30,508 nt of DNA, from NCBI GenBank assembly GCA_900541065.1, contig UQIE01000024.1, positions 1 to 30,508 on the forward strand. Reading direction: 5' to 3'. Positions within the stretch are counted from its first letter, which is position 1. Every line of letters starts with the position of its first letter. This stretch comes from an uncultured Collinsella sp. GTDB lineage: Bacteria; Actinomycetota; Coriobacteriia; Coriobacteriales; Coriobacteriaceae. Below the pieces are notes generated by a model. That model was not told where the DNA came from and made no database searches. It worked only from the letters and a program-made list of their open reading frames with translations. The position numbers and the translations under genes are program-made. Shown in pieces: positions 16,092 to 23,537 of this stretch.

Positions 16092-17297
16092 CTAGGCGTG
16101 GGATTTGTTGTGGGCGAGGGCTAGGCCTACGGCGGCGATGGCCGCGGCAAAGAGCACTGTGACGCCCAGATCGCAAGCGATGTCGCCCAGCACGGTGGAC
16201 GTCAGGTCCGCGGCGAGCGCCTTGCCAATCGCGTCGTTCACCCAATACGTCGGCACAAAATGCGCCGCGGTCTGCACGGCTGGGCCCATCAGCGACAGCG
16301 GCATCCAGGCGCCGCCCAAAAACGTCATGAGCATGCCGAGCAGGTTGCCCACACCGTTGAGCAGCTCCTCACGCGCACCCAGGCTCGAAAGGGCAAAGCC
16401 AACGGCCAGAGGCGTGCACGCCAGGGCAAACGTCGCCGCCAGCGCCAGGCACACACGACCCACGCCGACCTCGGCAGCCGCGCCGGCAAAGCCCACGACG
16501 CCCATCATGCTCGACACAAACCAGATGCAGACGGTGATCACAGTGGCGGCCGCAAACACGGCGAGCGAACGCCGGCGCTCGGAGATTGGGCCGGCATCCA
16601 TACGACGCACGCGCTCGGGCTCGTTCATGCCCGAGAACACCAGCCCCACCGATACGATGACCGACGAGATAATCGCGTACGCGCCAAAGTTGAAATACGA
16701 CTTGAGCATGGCGGCGGCAGTCGAACCAACCTTGACCTGCTCAATCTGGACCTCGGCGCGCTTGGCGGCGGCATGCTCGGCGGCCTTGGCGACGCTACCA
16801 TTAGAGGCGGCGGGCTCTAGGGCCGCTGCAGCGCCCGCGAGCGAAATCCAGCGCGAGGCCTCAGCAGACGAAAGCGCCGCCGCCATGGTGCCGGCACCGT
16901 AGGTCACATCGAGCTTGGGCAGGGCCTCCCCCGCGCGGGCGGCCGCGACCAGGTCGTTCTCAAACCCCTCCGGGATAAAGAACACGCAGTCGGCGCTACC
17001 CTTGGCGCTGTTGCTCTTGGAGAGCGCGTCCGCAAGATCGTAGGTATCGTCGCCGACGCCCGTGACCAACTCAAAGCGCGACCCCAGGTGCTTGGTGAGC
17101 GCATGCGAAAGGTCGCTGTCGTCGCGGTCGACCACGATCACGTTGGCATCGTAGGGCTCGTACTCGGTGAGCTGCGACGAGTTCCAGCTCACCGATGCCG
17201 CGATGAATACGCCCATGAGCGAGATGAACACCGTATAGATGAGCAGGTAGAACGGGTGCGCCAGCGCCATGCGAAGCGCAGTCTTAAAGGTGCTCAT
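16092..17297 (-). CDS. ABC-2 type transporter permease (second subunit)
   Basis: 401 residues. The N-terminal helix (about 15-37; HPFYLLIYTVFISLMGVFIAA), a large outside loop (about 40-200), then five or so helices in the C-terminal half (about 205-400) form the ABC2_membrane_3/YhgE-like layout. With the neighbouring permease it should form the membrane half of an exporter. ATG 17297 is preceded by AAGGAG at a 5-base spacing and overlaps the upstream permease gene by 14 bases, a sign of coupled translation. Last gene of a three-gene operon; the transported compound is unknown. Confidence 0.88.
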   Translation of the reverse strand: MSTFKTALRMALAHPFYLLIYTVFISLMGVFIAASVSWNSSQLTEYEPYDANVIVVDRDDSDLSHALTKHLGSRFELVTGVGDDTYDLADALSKSNSAKGSADCVFFIPEGFENDLVAAARAGEALPKLDVTYGAGTMAAALSSAEASRWISLAGAAAALEPAASNGSVAKAAEHAAAKRAEVQIEQVKVGSTAAAMLKSYFNFGAYAIISSVIVSVGLVFSGMNEPERVRRMDAGPISERRRSLAVFAAATVITVCIWFVSSMMGVVGFAGAAAEVGVGRVCLALAATFALACTPLAVGFALSSLGAREELLNGVGNLLGMLMTFLGGAWMPLSLMGPAVQTAAHFVPTYWVNDAIGKALAADLTSTVLGDIACDLGVTVLFAAAIAAVGLALAHNKSHA

Positions 17298-18471
17298 AGC
17301 GGCTCCTTCCAAAGGTCAGCGTGGCGGCGGCAACGAACAGCAGCGCCATAAGGACCAGCGCGCCGGCGCGAACGACAAAGGGGCCCAGGTTCTCAAAGAA
17401 ATACAGGCGGTTGAACATGTCGCAGATGAGCTTGACGGGGTTGAACCAGCACTCGGCCGGGCAGGCGCGGGCGACGTCGTCGGCAAGCGCCATCGCCGGC
17501 TCGCCGTAGAGGCCGGCGAACAGGGCGCACGTGGTAGCAAAGCCCGTGAGGATGCCGGACTTGAACGCCTTGCCGCCCTTAACGGGAAGTGTGCCCACAA
17601 AGAGTCCCAGGCCCGTGGCGGCAAGCGCGGAAGCGGCGCCGCCCACCAGACACAGCCCCTCGCGCCCGCCAAAGTCGACGCCCACGACCAGGCGCACGTA
17701 GCCGATTGCGATCGCCATCGAGGCGAAGGAAACCAGCCACGAGCCGACAAAGATGCCGGCCAGCGACGCCGTCTTGGAAAGGCTGCCCACGCAGCGACGC
17801 GCGCCAAGGCCCGACAGATTGGGCTGCAGATCGACGACGCTCAAGGCGGCAAACTCGGCAGACATCATCGCGACCAGGCCAAAGAGCGCGTAATAGTAGA
17901 TGACCGTGCCATCGGGTGTGGTGCGTGTCAGGCTTACGCGGCGGGTACTGCCCTCGAGCGACAGGGCGCGCGCAACCGCCTCCGGGTCGGCGAGCGCCGC
18001 CGGGTTGTCCTGGGCAATCTGGGACATGAGCTCGGCATTTTGTGTATACGAGCTTGCCACCGTCTCCAAAATGCTGCGGTCGGTGAGCACCGACGACGCA
18101 CGCGAGCTGTCGTAGCTCGACAGCAACGTGAGCTTGGGTGCGCCCGCGTCGTCGACCGTATAGATGCCCGCGACCTCGCCGGCCTTAAGCGCACGGTTCG
18201 CATCGGCTGCGTCGTCGCACTCGTGAATCTCGAGCAGCTGATCGTCGCTCTCCTTGGCAAGCGACGTCGCCACGTCCTTAAAGGTCGAGGCGTCCCAGGC
18301 CTCGTCCGCTATGACGGCAACCGGCACCGGGTCGACCGTGCCGTCGGAGCTCAGATTCGCAAACATAAACATGAACATCGTGGAAAGCGCGATGGGAAAG
18401 AGGGCGCCCCAGACCCACGTACTCGGTCGGCGCAGCAGCGTCTTGACCGTAATGATAATGGTGTTGAACAT
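17284..18471 (-). CDS. ABC-2 type transporter permease (first subunit)
   Basis: 395 residues with the same plan as its downstream neighbour: an N-terminal helix (about 18-40; STWVWGALFPIALSTMFMFMFA), an extracytoplasmic region (about 45-190), then a block of about five helices. The two are presumably a heterodimer. The start (ATG 18471) lies 9 bases... after the ATPase gene's stop region (18481-18483) with GGGGGCAG as ribosome site, so the genes are co-transcribed. Exporters of this kind next to a NarL-type two-component system often handle antimicrobials or lipids; that is context, not proof. Confidence 0.88.
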   Translation of the reverse strand: MFNTIIITVKTLLRRPSTWVWGALFPIALSTMFMFMFANLSSDGTVDPVPVAVIADEAWDASTFKDVATSLAKESDDQLLEIHECDDAADANRALKAGEVAGIYTVDDAGAPKLTLLSSYDSSRASSVLTDRSILETVASSYTQNAELMSQIAQDNPAALADPEAVARALSLEGSTRRVSLTRTTPDGTVIYYYALFGLVAMMSAEFAALSVVDLQPNLSGLGARRCVGSLSKTASLAGIFVGSWLVSFASMAIAIGYVRLVVGVDFGGREGLCLVGGAASALAATGLGLFVGTLPVKGGKAFKSGILTGFATTCALFAGLYGEPAMALADDVARACPAECWFNPVKLICDMFNRLYFFENLGPFVVRAGALVLMALLFVAAATLTFGRSRYEHL

Positions 18472-18480
18472 GGCTGCCCC

Positions 18481-19419
18481 CTAGTCGCGCAGCTCGCGGC
18501 CGGTGATCTCGAGGAACACGTCGTTGAGGGTCGGCGGCTCGGAATAAATGCGGCCAAGCGCCACGTCATGCGAGCGCAGCGCATCGAGAATGTCCGTCAG
18601 GTTATGCGGGCTCGCCTCGCACGAAAACGTGAGCTGGCCCGCCGTCGCCGACAGGTCCAGGACATGCGGCAGGCTCGCGACGGCACCGAGCGCCGCGCTC
18701 GGCACCTCGCCGACCTCGATCACGATCTTCTCGCCCATCTGAATCATGCGCTTGAGTTCGTCGTTGGTGCCCTGCGCCAGCACGCGCCCGCCGTCCATGA
18801 TCATGATGCGGCTGCAGATCTGCTCGACTTCCTCCATATAATGGCTGGTATACACCACCGTGGCGCCCTCGTCGCGCAAGCGGCAGATGCCCTCCAGGAT
18901 GGCGTTGCGACTCTGCGGGTCGACTGCCACCGTGGGCTCGTCAAAGAAGATGAGCTCGGGCTTGTGCGCGATGCCGCAGGCGATGTTGAGGCGACGCGCC
19001 AGGCCGCCCGAGAGCTTGCCGGGGCGAAACTTGGTAAAGTCGCCCAGCCCGACAAAGTCGATCGCCTCGTCCACCAGCGCACGGCGGCGCTTACGGTCGC
19101 TAACGTAAAGGCTGCAGAAATAGTCGATATTCTCGCGCACGGTGAGCTCGTCGAATACCGCCACCTGCTGCGGCACCACACCGATGCGGCGCTTGAGGTC
19201 GTAGCGGGCGGGCGTCATGGGCTCGCCGAACAGCTCGATGGTGCCTTTGTCGTAGGCAAGCAGCTGCAGAATACAGTTGATGGACGTGGTCTTGCCCGAG
19301 CCGTTGGGGCCCAGCAGGCCAAAGATCTCGCCGGGGGCGATGCTCAGGTTAAAGTGGTCGAGCGCAATAAGGTCGTCATAGCGCTTGACGAGGTTTTCGA
19401 CGTGGACGATGTCTGTCAT
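18481..19419 (-). CDS. ABC-2 exporter ATP-binding protein
   Basis: 312 residues. Walker A GPNGSGKT (37-44), signature LSGGLARR, Walker B LIFFDEPTVAVDP and the switch His in YTSHYMEEVE are intact. The extra C-terminal part (about 225-312) is the DUF4162-like tail usual in drug and antibiotic-export ATPases of the CcmA/DrrA type. It should power the two permeases that follow. ATG 19419 is chosen because AGAAGGG lies 7 bases upstream; an in-frame start further up at 19485 lacks one. Diverges from the kinase gene at 19617. Confidence 0.93.
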   Translation of the reverse strand: MTDIVHVENLVKRYDDLIALDHFNLSIAPGEIFGLLGPNGSGKTTSINCILQLLAYDKGTIELFGEPMTPARYDLKRRIGVVPQQVAVFDELTVRENIDYFCSLYVSDRKRRRALVDEAIDFVGLGDFTKFRPGKLSGGLARRLNIACGIAHKPELIFFDEPTVAVDPQSRNAILEGICRLRDEGATVVYTSHYMEEVEQICSRIMIMDGGRVLAQGTNDELKRMIQMGEKIVIEVGEVPSAALGAVASLPHVLDLSATAGQLTFSCEASPHNLTDILDALRSHDVALGRIYSEPPTLNDVFLEITGRELRD

Positions 19420-19604
19420 GAGGCGGCCCTTCTGTTGATTGCGGCCCGGTACGATTGCATCATCGCAGGAGCGGGCGGCGCGCACCAGTGAGCTTTGTCA
19501 CGAGTGCGGAGCTTGGCCGTGCGGCCTGCCGATGTCCCCGCTTTGCCGCGTGGGAGGAATGCCACGGTTGCGCAGGCGGTCCCTCCACCACGCGCGGCTT
19601 CGCG

Positions 19605-19617
19605 TACAATACCCGTA
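19605..19617 (+). promoter_or_regulatory. -10 box of a probable leaderless kinase mRNA
   Basis: TACAAT (19605-19610) ends 6 bases before ATG 19617, so transcription would start at or next to the A of the start codon. There is no ribosome site before this ATG. The -35 region (around 19582-19587) is poor, suggesting activator dependence. Confidence 0.5.
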
Positions 19618-20762
19618 TGAACAGGCTTTTCGACAAATCGATCGTTCTGGCGTGCTGTATTGCGGCCGCCATGGGCCTTGCTGTGGACGCTCATCTGGTC
19701 GCGGCGTTTTGCCTTGGCGTTATTGCCACCTCACTGGCCGAGGTCGCACAGGGGGAACGCACGCGTCGCGCAAGCAAGACCGCAAGTTACGCTTACATCA
19801 TCGCGGCTGTCTTCGTGCCGCCGTTTGTGCCGTTTGCGCCTCTCGCCCTCTATGACATCGCGCGACGCGTGCGCCGTGAACGCATCTGGCCCGCGCTGGC
19901 GATTGGCGCCGTGTTTGTCTACGCGCTTGTCGCGGACCTTCGCGGCGGCGCGCTCACCACCCGAACGCTGCCGCTAACCGCCATCCTTTCGGTCGCCGCC
20001 ACGTTGCTGTCGCTGCGCACCGCGCAGCTGGAACGCGAACAGGAACGCATGCGTCGCACCCGCGACAAGCTGCAAGAACGCGCCCTGGCACTCGAGGCAC
20101 GCAACCGCGACCTCGCCGACCGCCAGGACTACGAAGTCGAGCTCGCGACGCTCGCCGAACGCGCCCGCATCGCGCGCGAGATCCACGATAACGTCGGGCA
20201 CCAGCTCACGCGCGCCTCACTGCAGGCCGAAGCCCTACGCGTGGTCCACGCCGACGAGCCTGGCGTCGCCGCCGATTTCGCCGACGTTAAACGTACGGTT
20301 GACGAGGCGCTCCAGCTTGTGCGCGCCAGCGTCCACGCGCTCAACGACAACGCCGTCGACCTTTCCGTGCAGCTCGAACGCATTGTTGAAGGCGCGCGCT
20401 CGGACGGCGGCCCGCAGATTGAGCTTGAAGTTTTGGCCGAGCATGCGCCCGCAAATGTCGCCAACTGCTTTGCGGCGGTGCTGCGCGAGGCGCTTTCCAA
20501 CGCCATGCGCCACGCTTGCGCCCAGACCGTCACCGTACGGTGCATGGAGCATCCGTCGTTTTACCAGCTCGTCGTTACCGACGATGGCGCGGACGGGGTC
20601 CAAGCAAGCGGCCGCGGCGCCACGGAGGGCATGGGGCTCGCCTCCATGCGCGAGCGCATCGAGGCGCTTGGCGGCACCTTCACTGCCGGCCCGCGTGCCG
20701 GCTCCCCCGGCTGGCGCGTGTTTGCCACCGTTCCTAAGCAGCAAGGAGATGACGCCCGATGA
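19617..20762 (+). CDS. Sensor histidine kinase, NarL-system type (HisKA_3)
   Basis: 381 residues. About four to five membrane helices with almost no outside loops (residues 8-130) form the sensor, then a coiled coil (about 135-180). A HisKA_3 dimerisation domain follows with the phospho-acceptor His190 in ERARIAREIHDNVGH. The HATPase domain (about 285-375) has its N-box with Asn295 (LREALSNAMRHA), TDDGAD and GMGLASMRERI. It should phosphorylate the response regulator encoded directly after it (ATGA overlap). Short-loop sensors of this class often detect membrane stress or small lipophilic agents. Longer upstream frames from 19455 would overlap the ABC promoter region and lack support; ATG 19617 fits a leaderless start. 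Confidence 0.9.
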   Translation: MNRLFDKSIVLACCIAAAMGLAVDAHLVAAFCLGVIATSLAEVAQGERTRRASKTASYAYIIAAVFVPPFVPFAPLALYDIARRVRRERIWPALAIGAVFVYALVADLRGGALTTRTLPLTAILSVAATLLSLRTAQLEREQERMRRTRDKLQERALALEARNRDLADRQDYEVELATLAERARIAREIHDNVGHQLTRASLQAEALRVVHADEPGVAADFADVKRTVDEALQLVRASVHALNDNAVDLSVQLERIVEGARSDGGPQIELEVLAEHAPANVANCFAAVLREALSNAMRHACAQTVTVRCMEHPSFYQLVVTDDGADGVQASGRGATEGMGLASMRERIEALGGTFTAGPRAGSPGWRVFATVPKQQGDDAR

Positions 20763-21388
20763 GGCTCATTGTTGTCGACGACGACCGCTTGGTGGTCGAT
20801 TCGCTCAAGATTATCCTGGGCGCCCAGCCGCAGATCGAGGTAGTGGGCACCGGCGCCAACGGCAACGACGCGGTTTTGCTCTATGCCGAACACGCGCCTG
20901 ATATCGCACTGCTCGACATTCAGATGCCGGGGCGCGACGGACTTTCGGCGGCACGCGAAATCCTTGAGCGCGACCCTGCGGCGCGCGTGGTGTTTCTGAC
21001 GACATTCTCGGATGACGAATACATTGTGTCGGCGCTCAAACTGGGCGCGCGCGGCTACTTGATTAAAACCGACGTCGCTGCCATCCCTCCCGCGTTGACG
21101 CAGGTCATGGATGGCAAACGCGTGCTCGAGGGCAAGGCGATCGAGGATATCAACTTTGATGGGGCGGGCGTCGAGGCCGGCACGACCCGCCGGCCCGCGG
21201 CCTTTGTCAGCCTGACCGACCGCGAGTTCGAAGTCGCAGAGCTCATCGCCCGCGGCCTCGACAACAAGGAGATTGCCGCCACCGCCTATATGGGCGAAGG
21301 CACCGTGCGCAACCACATCAGCTCAATCCTTGCCAAAATGGGCCTGCGCAACCGCACCCAAATCGCCATCGCCTATCTGCGAGGGTAA
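20759..21388 (+). CDS. NarL/LuxR-family response regulator
   Basis: 209 residues. The receiver domain (1-118) has the acidic pair D7/D8, phospho-acceptor Asp53 in LLDIQMPGRDG, Thr81/82 and Lys103. A LuxR-type helix-turn-helix (about 145-205; LTDREFEVAELIARGLDNKEIA, TVRNHISSILAKM) binds DNA. The ATG overlaps the kinase stop by four bases (ATGA), with AGGAG upstream inside the kinase gene. By position the likely target is the divergent ABC-2 exporter operon at 16092-19419, perhaps together with its own operon. Confidence 0.95.
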   Translation: MRLIVVDDDRLVVDSLKIILGAQPQIEVVGTGANGNDAVLLYAEHAPDIALLDIQMPGRDGLSAAREILERDPAARVVFLTTFSDDEYIVSALKLGARGYLIKTDVAAIPPALTQVMDGKRVLEGKAIEDINFDGAGVEAGTTRRPAAFVSLTDREFEVAELIARGLDNKEIAATAYMGEGTVRNHISSILAKMGLRNRTQIAIAYLRG

Positions 21389-21448
21389 TTACCCAACGGC
21401 CAACCGCTCCGGCAGAGCAAAATAGCTGTTATCGATTTAATGCCATTT

Positions 21449-21602
21449 CAAAACTATGCCGGATTACGGGGCTAAACTCAGGGCCCCCATCCACACCCAT
21501 TGCTTCCGCCAAATGATGGCTTGTCTACCTGCGGTTTTATTTTCACGAATATCGGTATGGTTGGGAACTCATGGCTCAGCCCCGTAAACCGGCATAGTTT
21601 TG
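21449..21602. repeat. 154-bp inverted-repeat (long hairpin) element E2
   Basis: The 25 bases at 21449-21473 (starting CAAAACTATGCCGG) match the reverse complement of 21578-21602 at 24 of 25 positions, and pairing continues weakly inward. The right half contains a 42-base core (21524-21565, starting TCTACCTGCGGTTTT) shared at 36 of 42 positions with element E3. No reading frame of note. It lies 60 bases beyond the response-regulator stop. Confidence 0.8.
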
Positions 21603-21693
21603 TTCGGGCGGCCCTGGACGAGTGCCTCCGCCAGCCTCGCGGGACCAAAATGATCCGTTTTCCTCCGTCCCCAAGGGATCAGCCGGAACCGCT

Positions 21694-21855
21694 CGCCACG
21701 AAATCGGCCCATCTACTACGTTTGACCCGATACCCCCGACCATACCCGCTTTTCATGAAAAACCGCAGGCGTTCTACCTGCGGTTTTGTTTTCGCGCTTT
21801 TCGGCATGGTTGGGGGTAAGGGATTAAACGTAGTAGATGGGCTGTTTTCGTGGCG
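21694..21855. repeat. 162-bp inverted-repeat (long hairpin) element E3
   Basis: The arms starting CGCCACGAAA (21694) and ending TTTCGTGGCG (21855) pair along most of their length, including the unbroken CCCATCTACTACGTTT with its inverse. The centre is the hairpin AACCGCAGG-CGTTCTA-CCTGCGGTT (21761-21785) followed by TTGTTTT, which also looks like a rightward terminator and may end the two-component transcript. The outer arms are unlike those of E2, although the 42-base core at 21773-21814 is shared. Confidence 0.82.
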
Positions 21856-22032
21856 CGCCCTCCTCCCCAACGCACAAAAGCACCGCCACGGAGGAGGGAG
21901 ATGCCTCCGTGGCGGCTGGGGGGTGTTCCTATAGTTTTGTCAACTGGGAAATGCTCTCCGTGCGACCGAATCGCGGCATGCTGACGCCAAGCCATTAGGC
22001 CGGTGGGCTTCAGTCTGCTCGGTGCGTTTCGG

Positions 22033-23190
22033 CTAGGCTGCGTAAGGCACCCTGTCTCGCATTACCGCGTAGATGGCCTTCAGCCTCTTTCGCGCCAGCG
22101 CCTTGAGCGCCTTGCCGTGCGACATGCCCCGCTCCCGGCACCTGGTGTAGTAGTCGCCCCATCTCCCCTCTGTCCGGGTAAGGCAGTTACATGAGAATAT
22201 GAGCAGGTTCTTCAGCCTCTTGTTGCCTTGGCGCGATGCCGTCACCGAGGAGATCGAGGTCCCCGACTGGCGGTTGCGCGGCGCCAAGCCGCAGTACGAC
22301 GCGAGCCTGTCGTGACTGGGGAAGTCTTCGATGTCGATGGAGATCGCAAGCTCGGAAGCGGTTTTGGGCCCGATGCCCGGCACCGTCAGGAGGCATCGGT
22401 AGGTATCGTCGCCCTCGAGCAGGGCGGAGATCTCCGCCGTGATCGCCTCGATCTCCGCCGAGTTCTCGGATATCCTGCGCGCGAGCAGTTTCACCGCCCG
22501 GTCCTCGGCGGCGACGACCGACGCATCCGGCCTTGTCGAGGAGGTTGTCGAGCGGACGAGGGCCTCGATCTTACCGCGCGCCGCCCCACGCGTGAGCGCC
22601 GCCGCCCTGCGGGGCCCGGCGTCGGCTACCGACCAGGCCCCGCCGAGGGATGCCATGAGCCTCAGCTGGGGCCCGTCGGACAGGTCGACCAGCGCCTCGA
22701 AGGCGGGGCACGATTCCAGCAGGATGCTGCGCAGCCGGTTCTTGCTCCTGGTGTTCTCGCAGGTCAGGAAGTTCCTCTGGGCGGCCAGCGCCCTCGCCGC
22801 CGCAATCGTCGGACCTGGGTCTCCGACCGGCAGGAGCGCGTCGGGGATGCCAAGCGCCGTCTTCGCGATGACCATCGCGTCTCGCTCGTCGGTCTTGGCG
22901 TCGCCGGCGAAGAGCCTGGCGGCCCCGTGCGCCGCGAGTCCCGGCAGGTACGCCGCCGACATCCCGGCCGCCCTGGCGCGGGCGAGCGCGAGGGCGCCTA
23001 TGTTGCGCGACTGGTCGACGACCACGAGCGCATCGGGGAAGCGGCCGAACAGCGAGTCCAGGTCGTCCTCCCTGTTCGCGACGGGGGTGCTCAACAGCAC
23101 CTCGCCATCTCGAGTCGCGACGCATGCCCAGTGGGACGATTTCCCGACATCGAGCCCGATGACGGCTTCCGGCATTCTAATTGGTGCCAC
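22033..23190 (-). CDS. IS110-family transposase (DEDD recombinase)
   Basis: About 385 residues, full length. The N-terminal RuvC-like DEDD domain shows GLDVGKSSHW, VVVDQSRNIG and GDAKTDERDAMVIAK in order. The C-terminal Transposase_20 domain has LLTVPGIGPKTASELAISI and GLAPRNRQSGTS, which supplies the catalytic Ser region, then GNKRLKNLL. The second acidic position is Asp (VVDQ) rather than Glu, as I recall from an actinobacterial subgroup. The GTG start at 23190 has GGAGG 8 bases upstream; a longer TTG start would sit on that site. It looks intact and possibly active. The enzyme would use an RNA encoded in the element's upstream end to choose target and donor DNA. Confidence 0.95.
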   Translation of the reverse strand: MAPIRMPEAVIGLDVGKSSHWACVATRDGEVLLSTPVANREDDLDSLFGRFPDALVVVDQSRNIGALALARARAAGMSAAYLPGLAAHGAARLFAGDAKTDERDAMVIAKTALGIPDALLPVGDPGPTIAAARALAAQRNFLTCENTRSKNRLRSILLESCPAFEALVDLSDGPQLRLMASLGGAWSVADAGPRRAAALTRGAARGKIEALVRSTTSSTRPDASVVAAEDRAVKLLARRISENSAEIEAITAEISALLEGDDTYRCLLTVPGIGPKTASELAISIDIEDFPSHDRLASYCGLAPRNRQSGTSISSVTASRQGNKRLKNLLIFSCNCLTRTEGRWGDYYTRCRERGMSHGKALKALARKRLKAIYAVMRDRVPYAA

Positions 23191-23205
23191 GGTGGTATCC
23201 TCCAA

Positions 23206-23452
23206 TCGGTAGGCCGATCGGAACCCCTCCCCGCGACACCCACATTACCTGGCCGTGGCGCTTGCGCCCGGCAGTTTCCTATCAGTCGTCCGGAGCGGCG
23301 AGCGCCCCCGGTGGCAACACCCCCCGGGCCCTCTACGGGGCAGGGGCAGACGGCCATCCGGAGGTGCCCGATCGGCGGCCCCTCGGGGCTTGCCCGTATC
23401 GTAGGCAATGCGCCGAATGCTCGCCATCGAAATTTATCGATGGCCTATTTCA
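23206..23452 (-). ncRNA. Candidate IS110 bridge RNA region
   Basis: The non-coding end upstream of the transposase carries successive perfect stems: GCCATCGA/TCGATGGC (23423-23444) just inside the proposed end, GCCCC/GGGGC (23378-23389), GGTG/CACC (23310-23321), GGCGC/GCGCC (23257-23268) and ATCGG/CCGAT (23205-23218), the last next to the ribosome site. IS110-group elements encode their bridge RNA in exactly this position, starting with a 5' stem-loop. The guide loops could not be assigned with confidence. Confidence 0.45.
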
Positions 23453-23500
23453 GACTGTAATGGGTGGGGGTGGGGGCTATGTTCTGGCTCCCCGCCGGCC

Positions 23501-23524
23501 GCCCGGGGCCTTTTGGCCCCGGGC
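23501..23524 (-). terminator. Strong GC hairpin after the surface-protein gene
   Basis: GCCCGGGGCC (23501-23510) and GGCCCCGGGC (23515-23524) pair perfectly around four bases, 14 bases past the stop codon of the LPxTG gene. There is no U-tract after it in the leftward direction, so it may stabilise the 3' end or terminate with help. Confidence 0.55.
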
Positions 23525-23537
23525 GCTGCCAGCGTGC

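Larger units (their letters stand above)
22013..23452 (-). mobile_element. IS110-family insertion sequence
   Basis: A DEDD transposase gene with a 260-base GC-rich, structured non-coding stretch upstream and only about 20 bases downstream. IS110 elements have no terminal inverted repeats. The ends proposed here are placed at near-identical words in the same orientation, TTCAGTCTG (22009-22017) and TTCAGACTG (23449-23457), giving about 1,440 bp, normal for the family. The transposase is certain; the exact ends are inference. Confidence 0.65.

Noticed and set aside
15939..16124. A 61-codon plus-strand frame with LSLSPM repeats
   Set aside because: The repeats in the peptide come from the 'ggggacgttctt' DNA repeat; there is no ribosome site.
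22010..23460. A 6-bp inverted repeat (CCATTA/TAATGG) flanking the IS110 element as a target hairpin
   Set aside because: Six bases is too short to be meaningful, and it depends on the unproven element ends.
23459..23476. G-rich run (GGGTGGGGGTGGGGG) as a G-quadruplex
   Set aside because: Only three G-tracts are present with short separators; a fourth tract is missing nearby.
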